Below the pieces are notes generated by a model. It saw only the letters and a list, made by a program, of their open reading frames with translations. It was not told the DNA's origin and searched no databases. Below are positions 17,539-25,940 of a stretch of DNA of 64,000 bases, piece after piece (position 1 is the stretch's first letter; each line of letters starts with the position of its first letter). A program made the translations under genes and the position numbers. The stretch comes from Pseudonocardia abyssalis (GTDB lineage: Bacteria > Actinomycetota > Actinomycetes > Mycobacteriales > Pseudonocardiaceae): positions 1,736,001-1,800,000 of the forward strand of contig NZ_JADQDK010000001.1 of assembly GCF_019263705.2 (NCBI RefSeq), read 5' to 3'.

Positions 17539-18384
17539 ATGAGCGACCGCTACTTCGCCCGCATCGGGCTCCCCGCCCCCGATCGGCCCGATCTCGCGGG
17601 CCTCCGCGCGATCGTCGCCGCCCACACCCGCACCATCCCGTTCGAGAACCTCGACCCGTTCACCGGGCGCGACGTCGACATCTCCCCCACCGCCGTCACC
17701 GCCAAGCTCGTCGACGGCGGCCGCGGCGGGTACTGCTTCGAGCACAACACGCTGCTCCGCTCCGTCCTCGACGGGCTCGGCTACTCCGTCACCGGTCTCG
17801 CGGCGAGGGTCGTGTGGGGCAGCCCGCCCGGCGCGCCACCGTCGGCGCAGACCCACATGCTGCTGCGCGTCGACCTGCCGGAAGGCCCGCACCTCGTCGA
17901 CGTCGGGTTCGGCGGGCAGACCCTGACCGGCGTCCTCGCCGTCGTCGCGGAGGACACGCAGGAGACGCCGCACGAGCCGTTCCGGCTGCACCTCGACCGG
18001 GCCGGGGACGGGGAGATCCACGAGATGCAGGCCCGCATCGGCGACGAGTGGCGGCCGATGTACCGCTTCGAGCCGCGCACCGCGCCGGAGATCGACTTCG
18101 AGGTGGGCAACTGGTACGTCTCGCGGCACCCGCGCTCGGGCTTCGTCACCGGGCTGGCAGCCGGCCGCGCCGCACCCGACCGGCGGTTCGCGCTCGGCGG
18201 CCAGGTCGGGGTGGGCGGGGTCGGGGGCGGGGGCGCCGTGCTCTCGGTGCACCACCTCGGAGGGCCGAGCGAGCGGCACGAGCTGGGGTCGCCCGCCGAG
18301 GTCCGCACGGTGCTGGAGCGCGACCTGCTGATCGATACGTCCGGGCTCCCGGACCTGGAGACGCACCTGGTCCGCCTGTTCTGA
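17539..18384 (+). CDS. nat: Arylamine N-acetyltransferase
   Basis: 281 residues with the complete NAT catalytic triad: Cys66 in GRGGYCFEHN, His106 in QTHMLL and Asp121 in LVDVGFGG. It transfers acetyl from acetyl-CoA to arylamines or hydrazines (drug inactivation in mycobacteria). The ATG at 17539 is preferred because IPFENLDPF then falls at the normal position (33-41). A glycine-rich insertion (about residues 216-228) precedes the C-terminal SVHHLGG segment and is unusual for the family. Separated from the cyclase gene by 50 bp on the same strand. Confidence 0.93.
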   Translation: MSDRYFARIGLPAPDRPDLAGLRAIVAAHTRTIPFENLDPFTGRDVDISPTAVTAKLVDGGRGGYCFEHNTLLRSVLDGLGYSVTGLAARVVWGSPPGAPPSAQTHMLLRVDLPEGPHLVDVGFGGQTLTGVLAVVAEDTQETPHEPFRLHLDRAGDGEIHEMQARIGDEWRPMYRFEPRTAPEIDFEVGNWYVSRHPRSGFVTGLAAGRAAPDRRFALGGQVGVGGVGGGGAVLSVHHLGGPSERHELGSPAEVRTVLERDLLIDTSGLPDLETHLVRLF

Positions 18385-18571
18385 CACGTCACTTCTGAAT
18401 CGATCGTGAGGACACTCACCAGGCACTGGCTTGCGCCGAGGGGGTGGTCCGGTCGCACCATGGAGCGCGGCGCACGCGGTCGTGCGTCTCCTCCCGACCG
18501 CCCGCGACACCGCCGGGCCCCGCGACGGCAACCGACGCCGTACGCGCACCGCCCGGTCCGAGGTCCTCCCC

Positions 18572-19978
18572 ATGTCCGACGTTCTCGCGCGCCTGCGCGC
18601 GCCCACCACCTCCGTGGCCGCCGTCTTCGCCCTCGACGGCCTGCTGTTCGGCAGCTGGGCCGCCCGGATCCCCGACGTCACCGACCGGGTCGGCGCGACG
18701 CACGCGACCCTCGGCGTCGCGCTGCTGTGCCTGTCCTTCGGCGCGCTGGCCGGGATGCAGCCGGCCGGCGCGCTGTGCGCGCGGTTCGGGGCCGGGCGCG
18801 TCACGACGGCCGCGGCCGCGCTCGCCTCGCTCGCCGTCGCCCTGCCCGGGGCCGCCACCTCGGTCCCGGTCCTGGGGGCCGCGCTCGTGGTCTTCGGCGC
18901 CGCGACCGGGCTGCTCAACGTGTCCGTCAACAGCGCGGGCGTGCAGGTCGAGGCCCGCGCGGGGCGGCCGCTCCTGCCCGCCCTGCACGCCGCCTTCAGC
19001 ATCGGCGGACTGGCCGGGGCCGCGGTCGGCGGGCTGGTCTCCAGCTCGATCGGGGTCGCGGCACACCTCGTCGGCGTCGGCGTCGTCGGGCTCGCGGTCG
19101 TCGCCGGTACCTCCTGCGACCTCGGCCGACTCGCGGACACGGCCCCGGACGGCGGCGGCGCGGACGGGCGCCCGGTCGGCCGCACCCGCGGGATCGTCGT
19201 CCTGCTCGGGGTGATCGCGGGCTGCACGGCGTTCGGCGAGGGTGCGCTCACCGACTGGGGTGCCCTGCACCTGGCCGAGACCCTCGGCGCGTCCGCGGGG
19301 CTCGCCGCCGCCGGTTACGCCGGATTCTCGCTGGCCATGGCCACAGGTCGGCTCGCGGGCGGGCGGCTGCTGAGCCGGTTCGGGGAGACCCGCCTGCTCG
19401 GCGGTGGCGCCCTGCTCGCCGCGGCCGGGATGGCGCTCGCCCTGCTCACCCCGTCGGCCCCCCTCGCGCTCGCCGGGTTCGTGCTGGTCGGGCTGGGGTT
19501 CGCGAACCTGTTCCCGGTCACGATCGCCAGGGCCGGGGCGCTGGGCGGGTCCGGCGGGGTCGCCCTGGCCTCGACCGTCGGCTACAGCGGCCTGCTGGGC
19601 GGGCCGCCCGTCATCGGGTTCCTCGCCGAGCACTCCGGGCTGCCGGTCGCGCTGGCCACGGTGCCCGTGCTCGCGGTAGTCGCCGCGGCCCTCACCCTGG
19701 TGGTGGCGATGGAGCGGCCCCGGATCGCGGTCCGGGCCACGCTGGCGCGGCTCGCGACCGCCGCGGCCCGGGACGTCGACGGCCCGTCGCTGCAGATCCC
19801 GTCGCTGCAGATCCCGTCGCTGCGGATCCTGTCGCGGGGCTTCGCCGCCACCACCCGCCCCGCGGCGCTGCGCGGCTCGGCGGTGCCGCGCCGCCACGGC
19901 GACGACCTGCGCACCCTCACCGGGGACTCCGGACCGGCCCTGCGCCCGCACCCCGGGCTGGAGGCACTCGCCGCCTGA
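18572..19978 (+). CDS. MFS transporter
   Basis: 468 residues, with about 12 hydrophobic segments from residue 15 to ~390, beginning with VAAVFALDGLLFGSWAARIPDV, a start seen in the YbjJ-like group of sugar or drug MFS proteins. The ATG at 18572 is preferred; an upstream in-frame start would add a very basic stretch. A hydrophilic C-terminal tail of ~75 residues follows, which contains a threefold 15-bp repeat (PSLQI PSLQI PSLRI). Substrate unknown. The 187-bp upstream gap after the NAT gene probably holds its promoter. Confidence 0.88.
   Translation: MSDVLARLRAPTTSVAAVFALDGLLFGSWAARIPDVTDRVGATHATLGVALLCLSFGALAGMQPAGALCARFGAGRVTTAAAALASLAVALPGAATSVPVLGAALVVFGAATGLLNVSVNSAGVQVEARAGRPLLPALHAAFSIGGLAGAAVGGLVSSSIGVAAHLVGVGVVGLAVVAGTSCDLGRLADTAPDGGGADGRPVGRTRGIVVLLGVIAGCTAFGEGALTDWGALHLAETLGASAGLAAAGYAGFSLAMATGRLAGGRLLSRFGETRLLGGGALLAAAGMALALLTPSAPLALAGFVLVGLGFANLFPVTIARAGALGGSGGVALASTVGYSGLLGGPPVIGFLAEHSGLPVALATVPVLAVVAAALTLVVAMERPRIAVRATLARLATAAARDVDGPSLQIPSLQIPSLRILSRGFAATTRPAALRGSAVPRRHGDDLRTLTGDSGPALRPHPGLEALAA
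19784..19828. repeat. Triple 15-bp repeat in the tail of the MFS gene
   Basis: CCGTCGCTGCAGATC at 19784 and 19799 is exact, and CCGTCGCTGCGGATC at 19814 differs by one base. In frame, coding for PSLQI units in the cytoplasmic tail. Confidence 0.75.
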
Positions 19979-19982
19979 GCCC

Positions 19983-20030
19983 GCACACGGGTCCGGCCCT
20001 GTGTGCCGGCCCCCGGAGCTGTGTGCGAGC
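19983..20030. repeat. GCACAC word-repeat hairpin between the MFS gene and mobA
   Basis: GCACACGGG at 19983-19991 pairs with CCCTGTGTGC at 19998-20007 (one bulged T), and a further CTGTGTGCGAG copy follows at 20019-20029. It lies between two rightward genes, so a terminator of the MFS gene is the simplest reading. Confidence 0.45.
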
Positions 20031-20048
20031 GGCCGTAGGATCGCCCGC

Positions 20049-20912
20049 GTGGGCACCGCAGCGGGCGCGTTCGTGCTGGCCGGGGGCCGGTCGTCGCGGA
20101 TGGGCACGGCGAAGGCCGACCTCGAGTGGCACGGGTCCACGCTGCTGCACCGGACCACGGCCCTGCTCGCCCGCGTCGTCGACGGGCCGGTGCTGGTGGT
20201 CGCCGCGCCCGGGCAGGTGCTCCCGGCGCTCCCCGACGGCGTCGGGGTCGTCGAGGACCCGGTCGAGGGGCTCGGCCCGCTGGCCGGGATCGGCGCCGGG
20301 CTCGCCGCACTCGCCGGACGCGCCGAGGTGGCGTTCGCCTGCTCCACCGACCTGCCGTTCCTGCACCCCGCGTTCGTGCGCCACGTCCTCCGCGCCGTCG
20401 TCGACGGGGTCGGCGGGGTCGGCAGGGTCGACGGGGTCGACGGGGTCGACGGGGTCGACGGGGTCGGCGGGGTCGACGTCGCACTCCCCCACGCCCGCGG
20501 CTTCCGCCAGCCCCTCGCCGCGGCCTACCGCACGTCGCTCGCGCCACTGGTCGCCTCGCTGGTCGCGGGCGGGAAGCTCCGACCCGGGATGCTCTACGAC
20601 CGGTGCACGGTCGCCGTCCTCGACGACGCCGCGCTGCTCGCCGACCCCGACGTCGCCCGTCTCGACCCCGACCTGGACTCCCTGACGAACGTCAACGCCC
20701 CCGACGACTACGCCGCCGCCCGCGCCGTCCCGGCCCCGGTCGTCCGGGTCGGGCTGCGCACGGTCCGCGCCGCGACCGTCGGCGCGCTCGGCGTCGGGGC
20801 CGTGATCCTGGACGGCCGCCGCGTGGACGACCCCCTGACCCCGCTCGCGACCGGCGACGTCGTCAGGCTTGCGGCAGGTTCTGCACGTGCTGGAACCCGA
20901 ACCGGCCCTTGA
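20049..20912 (+). CDS. mobA: Molybdenum cofactor guanylyltransferase MobA-like
   Basis: 287 residues; attaches GMP to molybdopterin to give the MGD cofactor needed by formate dehydrogenase. The nucleotide-binding motif LAGGRSSRMGTAKADL lies at 10-25, and the metal Asp is in CSTDLPFLHP (98-106). The GTG at 20049 is used. Two oddities: residues 118-143 are a (VDG/VGG)n insertion made by a 9-bp repeat, and the C-terminus runs about 60 residues beyond the usual end (NVNAPDDY), the last 50 bp overlapping the 3-prime end of the opposite formate dehydrogenase gene. Context with fdhA and fdhD fits a Mo-cofactor role. Confidence 0.85.
   Translation: MGTAAGAFVLAGGRSSRMGTAKADLEWHGSTLLHRTTALLARVVDGPVLVVAAPGQVLPALPDGVGVVEDPVEGLGPLAGIGAGLAALAGRAEVAFACSTDLPFLHPAFVRHVLRAVVDGVGGVGRVDGVDGVDGVDGVGGVDVALPHARGFRQPLAAAYRTSLAPLVASLVAGGKLRPGMLYDRCTVAVLDDAALLADPDVARLDPDLDSLTNVNAPDDYAAARAVPAPVVRVGLRTVRAATVGALGVGAVILDGRRVDDPLTPLATGDVVRLAAGSARAGTRTGP
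20400..20471. repeat. 9-bp coding minisatellite in mobA
   Basis: Eight tandem 9-bp units of GTCGACGGG or GTCGGCGGG (one GTCGGCAGG) code for repeated VDG/VGG. The reading frame is kept. Such repeats change copy number easily by slippage. Confidence 0.8.
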
Positions 20913-21999
20913 TGCACAGGTGCCCGTGCGTGACGGAGTGGTCGGCCGGGCTGGTGACGTTGACGATCGAGCCCTGCTGCACGTGCAGCTCCAGGTTGCA
21001 GCCGACACCGCAGAACGAGCAGATCGTCGTGGTGACGGTCTCCTCGTCGGGGTGCCAGTCGCCGTCGGAGCGCAGCTCGTGCTCGCGCACCGACTTCAGC
21101 GCGCCGGTGGGGCACACCCCGATGCAGTTGCCGCAGTACACGCACGCCGAATCGGGCAGCTCCGCGTTGAACTCCGTCGCGATGCGGGCGTCGAAACCGC
21201 GGCCCGCCGCGGAGATCGCGAACGTGAACTGGGCGTCGGTCCCGCAGGCGTTGACGCACTTGTAGCACATGATGCAGCGCGAGTAGTCGCGTACGTAGAG
21301 GTCGTTGTCGATCTTCACGGGCTGCGCGACGGTCTCCGCGGTGGCCCCGTCGGGCGCGTGGTGGTGCCCGGCGTGGCGGGTGTCGCGGTCGGTCGACGGG
21401 GGCGCCGGCGGCCCGTACCGCGCGGCGTCGACCCCGTACTCGGCCGTCCAGCGCGCCACGTCGGCGCTCGCCTGGCTCATGTCCGCCGAGGACGCCAGCA
21501 GCTCCAGCACCATCCTCCTGCTGTGCCGCACCTTCTCCGAATCGGTGCGCACCACCATCCCGTCCTCGACCTTCCGCGCGCAGGACGGGACCAGGACCCG
21601 CGAGTTCTCGACCTCCACGACGCACACGCGGCAGGCGTTGATCGGGTCCATGTTGGGGGCCCAGCACAGCGTGGGGGTGTCGGCCTGCGCCGGTGTGCCC
21701 TCGGCGTGCAGCGCGTCGAGGATCGTGGCGTCCTCCGGCACGCGCAGCTCGTCGCCGTCGACGGTGAGGGTGACCATCCGGCGGATCCGGCCCAGCAGCA
21801 CCGGCCCGCCGCCCGCGGCCGGGGCGCGGTCGGGCGCGACCGGATCGACCGCGGTGGGGCCGACCGGCCCCGCCGGGGCCTCACGGGACTCCGCCGCGTG
21901 CTCGCCGACCGGCGGGCCGTCGCCGACGGTGTCGGTACCGGGCACGGGCGCGCCCCCGGCGTCGGCCTCGGGCGCCCCGTCGGGGTTCGTGGTGGTCAT
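20863..21999 (-). CDS. Formate dehydrogenase iron-sulfur subunit with FdhF-type Fe4S4 domain
   Basis: 378 residues. After a Pro/Ala-rich N-terminal stretch comes a 2Fe-2S ferredoxin domain (Cys112, 123, 126, 140), then two 4Fe-4S motifs (Cys242/245/248/252 and Cys286/289/292/296), and at the end a Molybdop_Fe4S4 domain (ICSFCGVGC with Cys327/330/334 and Cys362 in HLCIKGRFG). In FdsA/FdhF proteins this last domain is directly followed by the molybdopterin domain of the same chain; here the protein stops after GRFGFQHVQN, and the matching molybdopterin part is the separate gene at 23944-25863. It passes electrons from the Mo centre to the NuoEF-like subunit. ATG overlaps the upstream stop (ATGA). 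Confidence 0.92.
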   Translation of the reverse strand: MTTTNPDGAPEADAGGAPVPGTDTVGDGPPVGEHAAESREAPAGPVGPTAVDPVAPDRAPAAGGGPVLLGRIRRMVTLTVDGDELRVPEDATILDALHAEGTPAQADTPTLCWAPNMDPINACRVCVVEVENSRVLVPSCARKVEDGMVVRTDSEKVRHSRRMVLELLASSADMSQASADVARWTAEYGVDAARYGPPAPPSTDRDTRHAGHHHAPDGATAETVAQPVKIDNDLYVRDYSRCIMCYKCVNACGTDAQFTFAISAAGRGFDARIATEFNAELPDSACVYCGNCIGVCPTGALKSVREHELRSDGDWHPDEETVTTTICSFCGVGCNLELHVQQGSIVNVTSPADHSVTHGHLCIKGRFGFQHVQNLPQA

Positions 22000-23849
22000 C
22001 GGTGCGACACCTTCCCGTTGCGCGCCCCGTCCACCGGGGTGTCGAGCAGCCCCAGCCGCAGCGCCGACTGCACCGCGGCGGGCGCGGTGTGCCCGAGCCC
22101 GCAGATCGACGCGTCCTGCATGACGCGGGCGAGATCGCCCAGCAGCGTGAGCTCCGGCCCGCGCGGGGCGCCGCGCTCCAGCCGGGCGAGCGACTCCTCC
22201 TGCCGTACCGTGCCCACCCGGCACGGTACGCACTGCCCGCACGACTCGTCGCGGAAGAACGCGGCGATCCGGCGCAGGGTGCCGACGAGGTCGGCGTCGG
22301 TGTCGAACGCCATCACCACCCCCGAGCCCAGGGTGGCCTCGATCGACCGCGATCCTTCGAGGGTGAGCACGACGTCGAGCTGGTCGGGCATGACGAACCC
22401 GCCCGCCGCACCCCCGAGCAGGATCGTGCGCAGCTCCCCGCGCAGCCCACCCGCGAGATCGAGCAGCTCGCGCAGCGTGGTGCCGAACGGCACCTCGTAG
22501 ACACCGGGCACCGCGACCGCGCCGGACAGGCAGAACAGCTTGTGACCCGTGGACCGCCCGGACCCGATCGACGCGAACGCCGGCCCGCCGATCGCGAGCA
22601 CGTCGAGCGCGTTGTAGAGCGTCTCCACGTTGTTGATCACGGTGGGCTTGCCGAACAGGCCCTTCACCGACGGGAACGGCGGCTTGTTGCGCGGCTCCCC
22701 GCGGAACCCCTCGATGGAGTTCAGCAGCGCCGTCTCCTCGCCGCAGATGTACGCGCCCGCGCCGCGGCGCAGCTCGATGTCGAAGGCGAACCCCTCGCCC
22801 ATGACGTCCTCGCCCAGGTACCCGCGCGTCCGCGCCGCCGCGATCGCCTGCTCCAGGCGGCGCGTGGCCAGCGGGTACTCGCCGCGGATGTAGAGGTAGC
22901 CGCGCTCGCAGCCGGTGGCGTACCCGGCGATGGTCATGGCCTCGATCAGCCCGAACGGGTCGGACTCCATCAGCACGCGGTCCTTGAACGTGCCCGGCTC
23001 CGACTCGTCGGCGTTGCAGACCAGGTAGTGCGGCCGCTCCGGGGCCTTCGCCACGCCGTCCCACTTGACGCCCGTCGGGAACGCCGCGCCGCCGCGCCCG
23101 GTGAGCGAGGCGTCGGTGACCTCGGTGATCACCCGCGTCGGCCCGAGCTCGACGGCCCGGCGCAGGGCCTGGTAGCCGCCGTGGGCGCGGTAGTCGTCGA
23201 GGCTGTCCGGGTCGACGACGCCGACGCGGCGCAGCAGCCGCAGGTCCGGGTCCCCCACCTGCGGGACGCTGACCGAGGCGTCGGCGAAGGCGGCGTCGGC
23301 CTCCCGTGCACGGTGCCCTGCGCCCTGGCCCGCCTCGCCGCTCACGACCCCGGACGCCACCTCGGTCACGTCAGCGGGCCGGGCCGGGGCGATCGAGAAG
23401 TCGGGCTCGCCCGCGAGCTGGAACAGCACCGCGGGGGCCCGCTCGCAGAGCCCGAGGCAGGGGCTCCGGACCACCTCGACGCCGTCCGGCCCGCCGTCGA
23501 GCGCGGAGAGGATCTCCTCCCCGCCGAACGGACCGCACGCCACGTCGTCGCACACGTGCACGACGCGTGGCGCCTGCGGCTCGGTGGCGAGCATCGCGTA
23601 GAACGTGGCCACCCCGTAGGCGTCGGCGGGCGGCACCGACAGCCGGCGCGACACGTGGTTCAGCGCACCCGGGGAGATCCACCCGACCGCGTCCATGACG
23701 GCGTGCAACGCGGGGAGCAGCAGGTGACGGCGCGCCCGGGCCGCGTGCCCGGCGTCGGCGAAGTGCGGGTCACCGGTCCCGCCCAGGACCGCGTCCACGG
23801 CGGCCCGCTCGGCGTCACTCGGCGATGCCGACGAAATACGAAGATCCAC
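21996..23849 (-). CDS. NAD-linked formate dehydrogenase diaphorase subunit (NuoE-NuoF fusion)
   Basis: 617 residues. The N-terminal NuoE-like thioredoxin fold has four 2Fe-2S cysteines (Cys100, 105, 131, 135). The NuoF-like part has the NADH/FMN motif GRGGAAFPTGVKW, CNADESEPGTFKDR, GAGAYICGEETALLNSIEG and the 4Fe-4S motif SCGQCVPCR near residue 536. This is the FdsB-type module (with the FdsG-like domain fused in front) that reduces NAD+ with electrons from formate. GTG at 23849 is preceded by AGGGAG. A 17-bp-stem hairpin separates it from fdhA, and its stop overlaps the ATG of the iron-sulfur gene. Confidence 0.92.
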   Translation of the reverse strand: MDLRISSASPSDAERAAVDAVLGGTGDPHFADAGHAARARRHLLLPALHAVMDAVGWISPGALNHVSRRLSVPPADAYGVATFYAMLATEPQAPRVVHVCDDVACGPFGGEEILSALDGGPDGVEVVRSPCLGLCERAPAVLFQLAGEPDFSIAPARPADVTEVASGVVSGEAGQGAGHRAREADAAFADASVSVPQVGDPDLRLLRRVGVVDPDSLDDYRAHGGYQALRRAVELGPTRVITEVTDASLTGRGGAAFPTGVKWDGVAKAPERPHYLVCNADESEPGTFKDRVLMESDPFGLIEAMTIAGYATGCERGYLYIRGEYPLATRRLEQAIAAARTRGYLGEDVMGEGFAFDIELRRGAGAYICGEETALLNSIEGFRGEPRNKPPFPSVKGLFGKPTVINNVETLYNALDVLAIGGPAFASIGSGRSTGHKLFCLSGAVAVPGVYEVPFGTTLRELLDLAGGLRGELRTILLGGAAGGFVMPDQLDVVLTLEGSRSIEATLGSGVVMAFDTDADLVGTLRRIAAFFRDESCGQCVPCRVGTVRQEESLARLERGAPRGPELTLLGDLARVMQDASICGLGHTAPAAVQSALRLGLLDTPVDGARNGKVSHR

Positions 23850-23875
23850 GAAGCTCCCTAGTCGACCGTGCACGT

Positions 23876-23923
23876 CCTGCCGTCGCCGTGCACACGTCTC
23901 GCCGTCTGCACGGTGACGGCAGG
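23876..23923. repeat. 17-bp-stem intercistronic hairpin in the fdh operon
   Basis: 23876-23892 and 23907-23923 form a 17-bp stem with one G-T pair and a 14-base loop. It lies between the fdhA stop and the start of the diaphorase gene. It may reduce read-through or protect mRNA ends, so that fdhA is expressed differently from the downstream subunits. Confidence 0.6.
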
Positions 23924-23943
23924 GTGGGCACGGTGGTCGTCCA

Positions 23944-25863
23944 TCAGCTGCCGGCCGCCGGGAGCGTCACCGCCACCCGCTCGATGCGCACCGCCGTCGC
24001 CTTGAACTCCGAGGTCCCGGACTTGGGGTCCCAGGCGTCGTTCGTCAGCACGTTGACGTCGACCTCCTCGGAGAAGTGCGGGGTGAAGCTGGCCAGCCCG
24101 GGCCGCAGGCTCGGGTCGAACGCCACCGGCGCCTGGACCGATCCCCGCCTGCTCGTGACGCGCACGAGGTCGCCGTCGGCGATGCCGAGGGCGGCACCGT
24201 CGGCGGCGTCCATCCGCAGGGCCTCCCGGCGGCGCAGCGGAGAGGCGTACCCGCCGGTCTGCACCCCGGAGTTGTAGGCGTCGAGGACCCGGACGGTGGT
24301 GAGCCGGATCGGGAACTCGGGGGTGAGCGTGTCGACCGGCGGCACGTGCTCCACCGGCGTGAACGGCGCCGCCTTCCCCCGCGCCTCGCCGGACTCCCAC
24401 AGCCGTGCGTGCATCAGCGGCGTGCCCGGGTGGTCGAGCGTGGGGCACGGCCACTGCAGGCCGCCGAGCGCGTCGAGCCGCTCGTAGGACATCCCGTGGT
24501 GCCAGTTGAGCGACAGCGACCGCAGCTCGTCCCAGACCTGCTCGGCGGTCGGCGCACCCCAGTTCTGCCCCAGCCGGTCGGCGACGGCGCAGATGATGTG
24601 GGTGTCCGGGCGGGCCTGACCGGGCGGGTCGATCGCCTTCCGGACGCGCTGCACCCGCCGCTCCGAGTTCGTGACCGTGCCCTCGTACTCGCACCAGTCC
24701 GCCGCCGCGGGCAGCACCACGTCGGCCATGTCGGCGGTGGCGGTGCGGAAGATGTCCTGGACGACGAGGTGGTCGAGTCCCTCCAGCAGGTGCCGGGAGT
24801 GGGTGGCGTTGGCCTCGGACTCCGCCGGGTTCTCCCCGATGCAGTACAGGGCCTTCAGCTGACCGGTCTCCATCGCCTCGAACATCTGCGACAGGTGCAT
24901 GCCGGGCTTCACCGACAGTGTGGCGCCCCATGCCTGCTCGTAGCGGGCGCGCGCGACGTCGTCGCCGACGTCGTAGCCACCGGGCAGCTTGGCCGGGATC
25001 GAGCCCATGTCGCCGCCGCCCTGCACGTTGTTCTGCCCGCGCAACGGCACCAGCCCCGAGCCGTAACGCCCGACGTGACCCGTCAGCAGGGACAGGTTGA
25101 TCAGCGCGAAGACGTAGTCGGCGGCGTTGTGGTGCTCGGTGATGCCGAGGGTCCAGCAGATCTGCGCGCGGTCGGCCCTGGCGTAGGCGTGGGCCAGCTC
25201 CTTGATCAGCGCGGCGTCGACGCCGGTGATCTCCGCCGCGCGTTCCAGCGTGTACGGCTCGACCGTGGCGCGGTACTCCTCGAAGTGCTCCGTGGACCGC
25301 TTGACGAACGCCTCGTTGACCAGCCCGGCGTGGATGATCTCCCGGCCGATCGCGTTGGCCAGCGCGATGTCGGTGCCGACGTCGAGGCCCAGCCACGCGT
25401 CGGCCCACTGCGCGGTGGACGTGCGCCGCGGGTCCACCGAGTACATCCGGGCGCCGTTCTTCAGCCCCTGCAGCACGTGGTGGAAGAAGATCGGGTGGGT
25501 CTCACGCGCGTTGGAGCCCCACAGGACCAGCAGGTCGGCGTGCTCCGCCTCGACGTAGGACGAGGTGCCGCCACCCGCTCCGAACGTGGCCGTCAGACCG
25601 ACGACCGAGGGAGCGTGTCAAGTGCGGTTGCAGGAGTCGACGTTGTTGGACCCCATGACCACCCGCGCGAACTTCTGCGCGGTGTAGTTCATCTCGTTGG
25701 TGGCCTTGGAGCAGCTGAACAGGCCGAACGCCTCGGGCGCCACGCCGCGGAACCCGGCGGCGGCGCGGTCGAGGGCCTCGTCCCAGGTGGCGGGGCGCAG
25801 GACGCCGTTCTCGCGCACCATGGGCTCGGTGATCCGGACGTGACGGGGACGGCGGCGGCGCAT
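23944..25863 (-). CDS. fdhA: Formate dehydrogenase catalytic subunit, selenocysteine-containing (in-frame TGA)
   Basis: 639 codons if the TGA at 25618-25620 is read as selenocysteine (residue 82). The frame continues without change on both sides. Before it: [24 protein letters not shown]; after it: [17 protein letters not shown]. In E. coli FdhF the equivalent is NNVDCCARV-Sec-HGPSVAGL, so TGA lies exactly at the Mo-ligand position. The rest has the molybdopterin-domain motifs [24 protein letters not shown] and the C-terminal MGD-binding domain up to residue 639. ATG 25863 has GGAAGGA 6 bases upstream. The protein lacks its own Fe4S4 domain, which is in the gene at 20863. First gene of the operon, divergent from fdhD. 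Oxidises formate to CO2. Confidence 0.93.
25588..25620 (-). promoter_or_regulatory. SECIS element for selenocysteine insertion
   Basis: Directly after the UGA (25620-25618), the leftward strand has GGUCGUC at 25606-25600, loop GGUCU at 25599-25595, and GACGGCC at 25594-25588: a 7-bp stem with one U-G pair. In E. coli fdhF the SelB-binding loop is also GGUCU and also begins 18 bases after the UGA. Loop, stem and distance all agree, which is hard to explain by chance. Confidence 0.88.
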
Positions 25864-25897
25864 CGTCGGTCCTTCCAACGGGAACAGGACTACCGTG

Positions 25898-25924
25898 GGA
25901 CACGATAGATGATCGTTCGTGTCC
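25898..25924. promoter_or_regulatory. GGACACGA palindrome between fdhA and fdhD
   Basis: GGACACGA at 25898-25905 and TCGTGTCC at 25917-25924 are perfect inverted arms with 11 bases between. The position, in the 80-bp gap between the divergent fdhA and fdhD starts, suits an operator for a shared regulator. The regulator is unknown. Confidence 0.5.
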
Positions 25925-25940
25925 TGGGTCACTGGAGGAA

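Noticed and set aside
20400..20471. CRISPR or recombination repeat in mobA
   Set aside because: 9-bp units without spacers inside a reading frame; a coding minisatellite.
25618..25620. TGA as an ordinary stop or a sequencing error making fdhA a pseudogene
   Set aside because: The codon is at the known Cys/Sec position, the frame is intact on both sides, and a stem-loop with the GGUCU loop follows at the correct distance.
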